NCBI GenBank assembly: GCA_037176905.1
Contig: JBBBWG010029043.1
Span: 7,100-55,183, forward strand
Source of the DNA: Azolla pinnata
Taxonomy: Eukaryota > Streptophyta > Polypodiopsida > Salviniales > Salviniaceae
DNA length: 48,084 nucleotides
Reading direction: 5' to 3'
Below, piece by piece: positions 29,860-41,600 of this stretch (the stretch's first letter is position 1; each line of letters starts with the position of its first letter). A model generated the notes under the pieces. It was not told the DNA's origin. It worked only from the letters and a program-made list of their open reading frames with translations, and did not search any database. The position numbers were made by a program, and so were the translations under genes.

Positions 29860-32800
29860 CTAGGGCGGGATGTGTTCGGCGCGGAGAGTTGAGAAGACAG
29901 CATCTTGAACTGGCGTGGGCTGACCATTCACATGGAACTGTTGTGGGAAATCTACACGGATGCTTTGAAACTCATACAACTGCAGCCAGAAACAACATAT
30001 CAAAACAACAGCACTTCCGATCTAGCCAAGTCCGCCTATTTTTCTCTACATTACACAACTAATAGCAGAGCCTTTTGATGCTCATCATGCAAAAACAACT
30101 GAAAAAACACATACACTGCACCTTTTCTTCCCATGAGACACGAAATTGATGGAAGAAGGGCTCGAACAAGCTCAAGGAATCACCTTCCTTTATCTGGACC
30201 ACAAGCCCATCAACCCCATAAAGATTGGAGGGACGAAATCCTAAACAAAACAATGAAGCGGGAATCGATTGTAAACTGTGAAGTGCACTTACCACTCCAT
30301 CGCGTAAAGCATAAACTGACAGAATAAAAAAATTCCCCTCACTATCCACCATTAGGAAAAACCTGGCAAGCAGAAGACCGATCATTGTCTTGCTTATGCA
30401 CGGTATAACACAAAGCAAAAAATGAAAAGAGTATTCAAATCCTAAACAGCTATCTTCAACCAAATTTAAAAGCTTACAATGGGACAACACTGGCATGGCG
30501 TATTGAAAGAACAGTTTTACATAATAACACAACTCCTTTGTTGTAACCTTCTTTAAGTAAATGCAGATTTCCCTTCCTTAGGTTTGCTGGAGCTGCAAAC
30601 CCAAAAGAATGCAAGGCACAGATGAATTTTAAATAAACGAGGCTACAAATAAAATATAGAAACCAAAGAATTTTAAAATATCTTACAGCACCATGTTCAC
30701 ACTGTAAGGTTGACAGTAGACTTGAAAGCCTCTTTGTTTTAATTCGGCCCTACACATCGTAAGATAATATACCCCTTCATACATTAATTGTATACTCTGA
30801 ACTCCACCACTTATTGGCTCACTTCAAACAACCTTTCTATCCCAATAATGTAAATAGTCCAATGATACTTTATTAAGTGCTTGACCAAAAGCAAAACATC
30901 GTGACAACCTTTCCATGCTCCAGAAGGCAGCTCATGACTTCATAATTGTAACCCAGAAAGGCAAGCGGCATGACTTCATAATTATAACCCCAGAAAGGAA
31001 ATAACCGTTCAATTCCTCTAATAACAAGGTCTCTGTACATTTACCTCATAATGCACTTTATTATTTCTGCCTCCCAGTGTACTGTCAAATCATGCACTCT
31101 TTTTATTTCAGGTTTTCATTCTCTGATAATTGCATGACAACTATTCTATTGCTATTTACAACGACCATGAATATAAGTTTCCTATCCTTACAACACTTCA
31201 AAGAAGAACAAGTTACCTTATTTTTTGTTGCATCTTCTAATTTAGTAAGAAGTTTAACCAACTTTTCGACCTCTTCCTCTGCATGAAGTCCAGGATCTCT
31301 AGTACTAGCTGCTTTAAAACCTTTTAATGCTCTCTCATAGTCCTCCAAGTACCGGTTAACCTACCATACATCCATGCTAAGAGAAACTAGAAAACGGGCA
31401 GCATGTAGTGTTTCTTAAGACCTAATGCGAGTCTTACTGTTGCACAATTGAAGTATAAATCAGGATTTGTATTTGCCAGCTCATCTTTCTCCTGTGACAG
31501 AAATACAGATTTATTTATTTTTGTAGGTTATATATCATTGACTAATCCAGAAATTTGCATCACAAAGCAGATTGCAGCCAGAAGTTGCAGAGAATCATGA
31601 AGAAAATATCTCCATTTAGGATACCAGAGAGCGTAACGTACAGCATTTTGATATGCTTTCAAGGCCTGACGAAGCTTATTTTGATCCCAAGTCCCAGTAA
31701 CAAAGAAGTAGGTAAGGTATGCATTCCCTAATGTATCTGTAAAAAGGAAAAGCAGCTCACAATTCATTACATCAAATAAAACGCAGAGAGAAGTATCTTG
31801 TTCTTCAAATCCAGTAAATAAGCTTACATAAATGGAGCACTCCCCTAAATGCAAATATGTACAGAAACACACCAGCAATAGAAGGGATGCACGGAACATG
31901 TCTTCTAGCTACTGGAATGTCAGATATGTAATGTCTACAGCAGTTTTTAATACTAAATTCACTGTGAACAGGCTACCACTATTGTGAATCTTCGAACTGC
32001 CAAAGTGTGAAGTTATCACAAATATCATGAATCTAGGAACTACTGCTCATGAATAGGGACACCTCAATTCTATTTTCAAAGAAAATTTAAGGAACAGACA
32101 TTACAGAGGCAACACTTACAGTACATAGATATAGCCATGCATTTTCCGCATTGAAAATTCTGTAAGAAGTAATCCTCAAATAAGAGTTCTTACACCATGA
32201 TTGCCCATCCTTTACATCTAGACTAACTGCCTGTTTTGCAAGATTGATGCTCTCCTCAACGGACTGAGCTTCATCAGAAGATCCTGTGAACAGGCATTAC
32301 AAGCTGAGCTCTATAATTGAGTTTCTCATCAACTGGTTATTACTAAAACTTTTTAGTGCATAGAACAACTCTTTTCTTCCTGCGTGAAACTTTACTCAGC
32401 AATTATTAATCACAAATAGCATAGGAATATTACAGTAGCACAAAACAATTCTTTCATCTCCTGATGTGGCACTGGTAAGTGATCATTGATTTGTAGATAC
32501 CTTATATAAGGACAAACTGACCCAAAAGATTAGAAACTCTTATATCAACTGGCCAACAGGAAATCTTGTGAATTATATCTACCGTGGACTTGTTTACTCT
32601 TTTTCGTTCTATTCCTTGCAAAACGCATGGCTCCAATTTATATAGCTTAAATATTCAGTGAGCTATGTAAAAATAACACATTTGTCTGCTTGCTCTAGGT
32701 TTTATGAAGAATAAATGTCACCAATAAGTACTTTCCAACACATGCAACTCAACCGTAAAGCACAAAATTTGCATCATAAAACTTTCTGAGATTACAACTT

Positions 32801-35715
32801 TGTTTGATCCCTAATGTTGATCTTTCAAAATGAAAATGAATCAAACGTGTAAAAATATGCCCATACGAAGTGCCACCCTAAACCCATCGAACAAATGGAT
32901 ATGTCGAGGCCAGTTTGTCAGGATCTCGTTCATGAGCTGAGAACCTTACGAAATCTATCAAGAGTTTCATAAGCATGCTTCTCTGCCTCTTTATACATGG
33001 ATGACTTTCCAATACAAAAGTCTTGCGACTAAGCTGATACACTTTTTGCACTCAATCGATCTTTTTGTTTGAGCTTGTTCTCAACATATCTCTTTGCAAT
33101 TCGACTACCACATATGATGTTCAAGTATGGTTAGCATACGCTGAAGGATTCACATACTCCCAACTGTGACAGAATTCTACTTTCATCAAATATTTGAGTG
33201 AGATTTTTAGGACTCTAACAACATCTATAACATGCTGTGAGTACCAGACACAACATGTTACAATATTTGAGTGAGATTTTTAGGACTCTAACAACATCTA
33301 TAACAATATAGTACCTGGTACATCTCAGTGAAGGAAGCATGTTGATGTACCAGGTACTATATTGTAACATGGTTTGAACCTGCTGGAGGATTCACGCACT
33401 ACCAGATTTATCAGACAGAAGGTAGCACAGAGGATACCTCATCGATCTACCATCCCTTATGAATAGCCAGGATTTCTCTGCCTACACATAGCCAATCAGA
33501 AACCCAAATCAACACAAACCATGGATGCATGGCCTTCAGCATTATAGGTTTACACCTCTACACCACAGTAGCCTTACTGTAGAAAATCAATGCACACAAA
33601 AAACAAGTTTACAGCAATCGAAAAAATGAAGCTTCACATCCGAATAAAATATAAAACATAATCACGAGATATCTATTATACACATAGAAGAGACTGAAAT
33701 TTAATAGTTTCCTAAGTTCAAAGTAAACTTCCACGATACTCGGCCAAAAACTTGAATACTACACAAGTGATAGCAGTTAAGCTCCCACTTTCTGTGAAAG
33801 TAACTATCCCGAGGCCATTGGTTACCTTTCACAATCCGTCTTTCATACATGGATAGCTGCCTTAGATTTTAATATTTCCGTAAGTTCAAAGCAAACATCC
33901 ACAATCCTCGGCTAAAAGTTGAACACTATGTAAAATATTGGCATTAAGTTCTCGATTTCTATACAAGTAACTAAACCCAGGCCATTGGTTACCTTTGGCA
34001 ATCCGCCTTTCCAACATGGATAGCTGTCGTAGAATTTTCTTGTCAGGACCCTAAACAGAAGATGAGTTATGTTATCTAAAAATTCATCCTCCAAGTTTGC
34101 AGTTTATTCTAAAAATCATGCATGCATTATCACTGTCTACCTTCTTCAATGCAAGAGTAAAACAGTTTTTGGCAGCTGTTAAGTCATCCTTTTTCCAGAA
34201 ACAATTTCCCAAACATGACCATGCATCTGCAAGAGAAGGATCCAGCTTCACCTACAGTATTAACACTCTGCTAAGATCATCCGAAACATAAATAAAATAT
34301 ATCTATTTCTTAGATATTATGAAGTTCAGAACCTACCGCTTTAGAAAGATGGTCCTCTGCCTCCTTGCAATACTCAGAACCTGCGTCTAGTGCTTTCCCT
34401 CTCAAGTATTCAAATAAAGCTCGGCGTGATGATGGTTTTCTTTGCTCTGCAAACAAAGATACCACAGATTCCTAAGTACCAGCTAAATTTATTTCGCACG
34501 TGAAATGTTAACTAGGTCAATATGCAGCCTATATTTTTAGCTTACAGAGCCAGAGACGTGCCTTAATTCTCAGAAAGAATTGAGTGACAGAAGCCTCCCT
34601 TAGCTTTTTCCTTCATGGTTTTCTCGGAGGTCAAGATGTATGAAAGACCCCGAGCAAGGCAAACATATATAGAATGAAGAAGTATTGTCTTATGAATTGA
34701 TGATTCTTGTGAAAAAATTTAGAGTTAAAGTTGGTTTTTACTGTCGAAGTAGTATAAGTGCAGTACACTATACACATAATTCATGTGGCCATATGCCATG
34801 ATCTTTTTTGATTCAGTATACACAAATGCACAAGACATGGTAGAAATGTTTATATATACGCATCATATACATTTGCACGTACCATCATTTCTTTTCTATT
34901 GTGTAAAACTGCTAAATGTAGGAAAAGTCATCTGTCAAGATAAAAATGTGTATGCGTCCATGCAATAGGAATAGACCATTGTATCACATATGTCGATATA
35001 AAATGCATATGCATCATTGCATTAGAAATGTATATACACACACCATATACTATTGCATGTACGTATGCACCATCATTTCTTTTCTATCGTGTAAAACTGG
35101 TGCAGGATAAGTCATCTGTCAAGATAAAAATGTGTATGCATCTACGCAATAGGAATAGGCCACTGTGGCACATATGTCGATATAAAGTGCATATGCATCG
35201 TTGCATTAGAAATGTATATATACGCACCGTATACAAACTCACGTACCATCATCTCTTTTCTATTGTGTAAAACTGGTAAATGCATGATAAGCCGTATATA
35301 TCAAGATAAAAAGGCACGGGCGACTTCGCAATGGGAATCCGCCATCGTATCACATATGCCGATACAAAACGCAGAGGCATTCTTGCAGTAGGCATACGGC
35401 AGTGCGCACCCGACGCAGAAGCGGTGGTGCGTCGTGCCAGGATGCATTTGGTTGAAAGGAACGATGGAAAGACCAACGGCACGTCTCCGGGGTATGCAGT
35501 GGGAAGAGCGGTCCGCTTCGTGAGGAAATGGAGGGGGGAGACCAACCTGGTGGCATGTTGTCGAGGACGGCGAGGACGCGAGAGGTGCCGTCGTCGAGGC
35601 GGGCTTTCTTCGAGGAAGGGTCGGCGGAGAAGAAGGTGTCGCGGATGAGGTAGAGGTCGTGGAGCGCAGAGGCGGCGGCGGACAAGGAATCGGGCGCTGC
35701 GTCGGAGGCGGCCAT
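29860..35715 (-). CDS. TTC5: TTC5/STRAP homologue: TPR protein with C-terminal OB-fold
   Basis: In animals TTC5 binds the N-terminus of nascent tubulin on ribosomes and triggers tubulin mRNA decay, and also acts as a p300 cofactor. The plant role is not established. Exons in transcript order: 35715-35547, 34446-34337, 34251-34141, 34050-33993, 32283-32194, 31736-31642, 31491-31438, 31360-31217, 30749-30692, 30592-30478, 30362-30293, 30193-30122, 29979-29860. Total 1266 nt, 421 aa (animal TTC5 is about 440). TPR hallmarks: DAWSCLGNCFWKKDDLTAAK, SWYTLGNAYL...ALKAYQNA, and YLEDYERALKGFKAASTRDP. The OB-fold half shows KEGYNKGVVLLCKTVLSI, FFILSVYALRDGV, IKEGDSLSLFEPFF and a VNGQP...VFSTLRAEH end. 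Exon 9 has two donors 5 nt apart; only the upstream one (exon end 30692) keeps the frame. Intron 4 contains a decayed copy of exon 4. Confidence 0.92.
33303..33365. repeat. 22-bp perfect inverted repeat with 19-nt loop in TTC5 intron 4
   Basis: ATAGTACCTGGTACATC on the left (arm 33303-33324) is mirrored by GATGTACCAGGTACTAT on the right (arm 33344-33365). It would form a hairpin in either transcript. Just upstream, a block beginning TTTGAGTGAGATTTTTAGGA occurs twice (near 33195 and 33260). Confidence 0.8.
33690..33860 (-). pseudogene. Decayed tandem copy of TTC5 exon 4 and flanking intron
   Basis: About 170 bp here match 33863-34035. The shared features are TAAGTTCAAAG, AGGCCATTGGTTACCTTT, CAATCCG and ACATGGATAGCTG. 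The second copy contains real exon 4 (33993-34050). In the decayed copy the donor GT is kept, but the coding part has substitutions and the acceptor side is not clear. Confidence 0.65.
34800..35395. repeat. 176-188 bp tandem repeat in TTC5 intron 1
   Basis: The anchor ACCATCATTTCTTTTCTAT starts at 34881, 35069 and 35245. Each unit also has AAGTCATCTGTCAAGATAAA, GGAATAGRCCA and CACATATGTCGATATAAA. The last unit (from about 35300) is markedly GC-richer than the earlier ones (CGCAATGGGAATCCGCCATC), as if it had drifted or is the founder. Confidence 0.8.
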
Positions 35716-36200
35716 GGCGAAGCAGCAGCAGCAGCAAGAAGAAGAAGAGGAACGCCGTTTCCCGTTCCCGTCGTCCCGTTCGCTGCAGCAGCAGGTCTTG
35801 CGAAGCCGGTTTCACATATTTCCCCAAATGCCCTTCTTCCAGAAATCCCCCTCTCCTTAATCACACTCTGCCCTTTCTTAATCCCATCCCTAATCACCCC
35901 TTTAATCACTTCATTGAGCCTTCGTTCCGATCCTTAATCCATCCCTTCAGTCACTTCCCTTCATCCTTAATCCCTTCCCTTCAGTCACTTCCCTTCATCC
36001 CTAATCCCTTCATAGTAAAACTCCTCGATCCGATCCCCCCTGTCATTAGCGCGGCGGCCCTTCGGGATCCGGTCATCGGTCAATTCGCTCGACGATGCGC
36101 TCCCTTAATCGCGTCCCTTAATCGTGTCGCCACCCTTCGCAGGATCGTCTTAATCGTGTTTGAGCCTGTGATGTTTGGGCCCAATCTCGGTGCAGTTCGA
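35716..36200. other. TTC5 upstream region with TTAATC/CCCTTCA repeats
   Basis: Minus-strand promoter and leader of TTC5. 35925-36015 repeats CCCTTCAGTCACTTCCCTTC ATCC. 36090-36130 repeats CCCTTAATCG. No TATA box is obvious. Confidence 0.4.
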
Positions 36201-37090
36201 TGCGGAGTGTCCGGGCTTGGCCACTGAATCACGCTTCCGATTCGTTGAGCTCGTACGGTGCTCTGGTTTTTTTTACCGAAATGAATGATCTTGTAAGGAG
36301 CGGAACTCGGCCGCTCGCCCGTTTCCGTTCATTTCGGGTTGTGCTCGGTTTCAGGCCGAGCTCGATCGTTCGACTCCGATTAGTTCTTCTGCTCGTGATC
36401 TGTCGCGGTCGATAATCCACGTGTATATGGCTTTCTATGCTTGCGTTGCATTTCGCCGATTTTTCGCGCAGTGTCCTACTGGCCCCAACTAAATGTCCTT
36501 GTGGGATTGCGGTAGAGGAAGCGTACGAGTTAGCGATCTTGCGGCAGCGTCAAAATCTTGTCATATATATACCTTTGGAGTGCATCGATCGAGAGAAACT
36601 ATTGCCAAGTTTCCATTTCTGAGCTATCTGACACACCCGATACAATACAAAGGGATGGGACTGATAATATGGTGGTCAACCAACCACCTCCCTCATGAAT
36701 CTTCTTCTTCTCTTGCAGCAGAAGAAGAAGACGGTGTTCGACGACAATGCACGTGCATGGCGATCGATGCACGAATGTATAAAAAGAGGTTCCTACAAAA
36801 ACTAAAAAGCAGGTGTCGTGAACGGATGGATGGCATGGATCGATCGCACTGCAAGATGCATCTACTCCTTGCTTCAGAAGAAGAACTCGTGATTGAAGTT
36901 CGAAGGTGCTCCTAGCTGATTACGACAGGATGAATGTCCGTCGATGCATGTCTTTGTGGGTGAAGAGGATCAGTAGTAGCAGGGCAAGAAAGAATGGAAG
37001 CTTCCTCGTGGCATTTTTCCCGAACGTGATCGAGTCAGTATTCGATCAGGGTTGATGTATGTATATGGAGCTGATTACACACATACCTCC
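36201..37090. other. Intergenic between TTC5 and CCR4, no supported gene
   Basis: A 140-codon plus-strand frame at 36493-36915 is non-repetitive, but has no recognised domain or start context I can defend. I leave it uncalled. Confidence 0.35.
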
Positions 37091-37880
37091 TACTAGACTC
37101 GATGTATGTATACAGACACGCATACACATGATCAAAGGCGTATGCATAAGCATACCCCTCATCAGCTATTTCTGCATACAGACATACACCTCATCAGGTA
37201 TTTTTGCATACATACATACGTACACCTCATCAGGTATTTCTACATACATACATTCACCACATCAGGTATTTCTACATACACGCATACACCTCATCAGCTA
37301 TTTCTGCATACATACATACACCTCGTCAAGTATTTCTGCATACATACATACACCTCATCAAGTATTTCTACATATATACATACACCTCATCAAGTATTTT
37401 TACATCGGGAATTCTACATACATACATAGACTTCATCAACTATATCGGTTGACATACACGCATACACCTCATCAGGTATTTCTATAGACATACATACATA
37501 CATACATACATACACACATACAACTCATCAAGCTCATCAGGCATTTCTACATACACCTCATCAGGTATTTCTACATACATACACACACACATACACCTCA
37601 TCAGGTATTTCTACATACACACACACACAAACACCTCATCAGGTATTTCTACATACGCACACACACATACACCTCATCAGGTATTTCTACACACACACAC
37701 ACATACACCTCATCAGGTATATCTACACACACGCATACACCTCATCAGGTATTTCTATAGACATACATACATACACACATACACACATACAGCTCATCAA
37801 GCTCATTAGGTATTTCTACAGACGCATCACATGCATACACCACATCAGGTATTCCCACATGCATACATGCACACATACAC
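37091..37880. repeat. 28-36 bp CATACACCTCATCAGGTATTT minisatellite
   Basis: Roughly twenty units with the core ACACCTCATCAGGTATTTCTACATACATACA, broken by (CA)n and (CATA)n expansions. It is resolved enough to see unit turnover but not to order it. The long Tyr/His/Thr-rich open frames are artefacts. Confidence 0.85.
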
Positions 37881-37989
37881 ACACACACACACACATGTTT
37901 TCTGCATAGCATTTTTGGAAAAAGAAAAAACCTGGCTTTTGTAGAGGAGAAAAAAACAAGGCAATATAAAAAGAGAAAAAGAAAACCAA

Positions 37990-38160
37990 AAAAACAAAAC
38001 TAAAATCTTCTTCTTCTTCTTCTTCTTCTTCTTCAAAAGCCTTACCTTTCATAGTCTCTTTCTCTCACTTTCAACTTCTCAGAAAAACACAGAGACAGAG
38101 ACAGAGACAGAGACAGACAGAAGAAGAAGAAGAAGAAGAAGAAGAAGAAGAAGAGAGAGG
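37990..38160. repeat. (CTT)n, (CAGAGA)n and (GAA)n tracts
   Basis: (CTT)n at about 38007-38033, (ACAGAG)n at 38092-38120, and (GAA)n at 38120-38152, just before the inferred CCR4 leader. They may belong to the CCR4 promoter or 5' UTR. Confidence 0.7.
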
Positions 38161-38463
38161 ACACAGACAGAGAGCGCGCGCTCATAGCTCAACCTCTCGA
38201 CTACCTCGCCATGAACGGGTCGCTACCCACTTCGTTTCCTCTTCAGGAAACCCTATTTTGACCATCGATCGACGGTATATAGCAGAGATTTCCTCCTCCC
38301 CTCCCCTCTTCCCCAGCTCTGCTTCCGCCCACCTCTCCACATTGACCCAACACAGACTCTGAACGGCATTCAGAACCCCCCTCCCCGAAACGGAAGGTAA
38401 ACGAAAGCAGCCGCAGGGAACTCTCTTGACGCTTTGTTTTGCCCTCTTCATCTTCGCCCTCCC

Positions 38464-38498
<35 letters not shown>

Positions 38499-38535
38499 CC
38501 CTCATCTTCTTCTTCTTCTTCCTTCTGACCTCTTG

Positions 38536-38679
38536 ATGGCAGATATGCTTCGTATGTCATCTTCTTCGCCGCTGTCATCCTATCGGAGTGTGCTCTTCAG
38601 TGGTTGTGATAGCAAGGCTCGTTCTTCAATATCTGCCAAATTTGCTCTCATCGTTGCGTTTGAGCGGGAAGAATGCTGA
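38536..38679 (+). CDS. Upstream ORF overlapping the CCR4 start codon
   Basis: 47 codons plus stop, ATG 38536 to TGA 38677-38679. Two further in-frame ATGs are at 38545 and 38554. The stop overlaps the CCR4 start region as ATGCTGA: CCR4 ATG is 38673-38675 and the uORF TGA begins two bases later. This geometry would let a terminating ribosome reinitiate, or would repress CCR4. The peptide is Ser-rich with no known family. It matters only if the transcript starts upstream of 38536, which the leader sequence suggests but does not prove. Confidence 0.45.
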   Translation: MADMLRMSSSSPLSSYRSVLFSGCDSKARSSISAKFALIVAFEREEC

Positions 38680-41600
38680 CTGTGGTGCGTGTGCACCTCC
38701 CTTCGGATATCCCTATCGTGGGCTGTGAACTGATTCCTTATGTTCTGCTTCGACGGCCCGATGGCACCATCACGTCTGAAGATATTACCGAATCTGCCCC
38801 CTTAGATGGGTTTTACCTCAGGCATAGATGGTATGCCTCCTATGAAAAATTTTACTTTGCGTTCGCGTTCTACTTGTACGCACTGTTCTGTTTGCTCCAG
38901 CTTACCTGCTTGAAGTATCTTAGTAGAAGCACATGGTAGGTTTTTAGCTACATATGATATGTCTACTGAAAGTTTTACTTATCGGGTTGCAAACACACAC
39001 ATAGAAGCATGGGAAGAAAGGCTGGATGGTCAGAATATAGTATAGGCCATAGAACCGGATGATTGGTCAGAATATACATGTCATGTTTAGTGAAACTTCT
39101 ATTTTTATGGGCTCCAAACAGTACACGAAGAGAAAGGCTGGTCAGGACGTGTTGTTTGCCTTGCAACTGTTAGGGAAAGCATGAGAAGAATTTGGTCAGG
39201 TTCCACGTGATATGGCTTGTGACGATATTGTTTTCTCGAGTCCCAATGCATACATAGAGCCAGCAGAGAATGTCTAACTGGGCACTGTAATAATGTATCT
39301 GTTGTATGGGAGACTTGATAAAGCGTACGAGGATTATATGCCGGGTTAGAGATGTTTCTCTCACGGCATTCTGTACATGATAGCATGGAAAAATGACTGG
39401 CTAAGAATTTGGGCTATTACACGATTCACTAGTTTATCTGTCACATAAAATGTATGATTTCTTTACTCTATGTTTGGTTAGTGTAAAGTCTAGATTAGAA
39501 CTACATTGAAGTTTGTATGAGTGACCGATTACTGAGCACATGCCATGTCCAATTTAAAATTGTACTCCTTTTCTCATTCCTAGTTTGTACTGGTTAACTC
39601 AGTTGAAGCATGAAGGTACATCTGATACTTCTCTGGGAGCATCAGCACAGAGATTCAATTATGGAAGAATAGCTGGTTGGGAGTTTGGGTCAATTTTAGC
39701 TTTTGTTTATTATCTCAAACACAGATGACATGGCTTGTTTTTTTATGCCTAGTTAGCTCAGACTCTAGATTGAGAGCTGAATTGAATGTATGCAAGTCTC
39801 TAAAATCCCACGACTTGTATTTTGTTCTAGTTTTGTTTACTTTGTTGAATGGGATTTGAGAAAATCGAAATACGAGGAAGTGAATGTTCTGGGAACATGG
39901 TAATGCTTTCTTATTGATGTTGTTTCTGGGTTCATTTATGCTTTTTTAGCTTTCCTTACATCATTTAAAATATTGGAACCGTGGTAATAGAGAAGGTGAT
40001 GGGATTTTTAGTGCAGAGGCTCTCCTTTCCAGCACTTTAAAGTATTTGCCTGGATTTTGCATAGCTAGTTTTTCTGTTATCGTTTTCTTTGTTGAATATC
40101 TGAGCATAGCCACAAGTGAATGTAACCACAATTTTAAATATGTTGTGAATTTTCCCAAATTCCAGCTTTAGTCATGGTTTAAGCTTGTATAGCTTTGTTT
40201 TCTTACTTAGCATGCCTAGTTAACCATGTAGTGAGAATGACGAAATGATCAGTTGGAGTATGCAGGAGATGTCTTCTGATTAGGGCTGGGTTAGCATCGT
40301 TTACTCTGTAGAATATTTGAGTGGAAGCTCATGGACAGGTCTTCTGTTTTTAGTTTTTTTTCGTTACATCATTGTATAGATTGATTGAACCATGAAGAAG
40401 AATAGAAAATGGTTGGCTAGATTGCATTGGGCGTTTCTTTTTGTAGTTTTGTTTACCAGGGAGATAGTCATGATTGGTTTGGGGTTCATATGATATCTTT
40501 CATTTAGATATTTTTCTTTCGTGATTCACCTCCTTTTTTCTGGTCTGTATATGTACTGTCTTGCCCCAGTTTATGTAATTAAATGTAATTGAATGATTTG
40601 ACTACAGTTTTTTTGGATATACATGGTACATTATGCGTAACATTTGCATTTGGCTGGGCTTGTTCAAATTAAGCAAGCAAATAAATGGACGGTGTCCATA
40701 CACTACTTCTCCTGAAAGATTCATAGTTAGCTTTAGCCAGTGGTGATGTCAATCCTATTGCTAGATTATGAGTGATTTATTGCTTCTCGTTTTCTCGTTA
40801 TCTCCTGATGATTTAAGAGCCTGTTTGGATATATTTTTGGCACAGGTTCCGTATCCAAAGTGACAAGGGAGTTGCTGTATGCAGTGTGCATCCATCGGAA
40901 CCTGCAACTCTTCAATGCTTAGGATGCATCAAGGCAAAGACAATTAACAAAAGCTATCATTGCTCTCCAGAGTGTTTTGCAGATTCGTGGAGGCAACATA
41001 AATCGTTGCATGCTCGTGCAGCTAATGCTATTCAAGAGAATGGACCTGAAGAAGATGAGCTTTTTGGGAGCTTTAATGGAGGGGGATCCATAAATTCATC
41101 TGTCGGAGGATCCACATTACTAGGGTTGAGCAATGGATCTATACCAATTCTTGTCTCAGATCGAGGTGGTAGTGGTGAGACATGGTATGAAGTTGGACGG
41201 AACAGAACTTACACACCCTCAGCCGATGATGTGGGTCATGTATTAAAATTTGAATGTAGTGCAATAGATTCAAGTACTGGCCAGGCTGTAGCTCCAGCAA
41301 ACACTCTGCTAACTGCTAGAGTGATTCCAGCACCTTCTCCTACACCAAGACGAATGATTCCTCTCACCTTTGTAGATGGATTATCAGGGATAGAATCTGA
41401 GAGTCAGGTTTCAGCACCTGGGACATTTACTGTTCTATCCTACAATGTGTTATCAGATCTTTATGCAACAAGTGAAATGTATAGCTATTGTCCTCCTTGG
41501 GCTTTGTCCTGGGCTTACAGGAGACAGAATCTACTGCGAGAAATCGTTGGGTACAAGGCAGACATCTTATGTCTGCAAGAGGTAAGTGAAATCTATCCCT

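Noticed and set aside
32930-33010. Possible retroelement fragment reading MYKEAEKHAYETLDRFRK on the minus strand
   Set aside because: Only about 25 codons without flanking similarity or a recognised family; insufficient.
35249-35909. Minus-strand frames of 192 and 202 codons over the TTC5 start
   Set aside because: Shadow frames of TTC5 exon 1 and its GC-rich leader; the 35715 ATG frame is the one that splices to TPR exons.
36493-36915. 140-codon plus-strand frame between TTC5 and CCR4
   Set aside because: Non-repetitive but without domain, promoter, splice or composition support; length is not beyond chance.
37059-37487. His/Tyr/Thr-rich frames upstream of CCR4
   Set aside because: Produced by the CATACACCTCATCAGG minisatellite.
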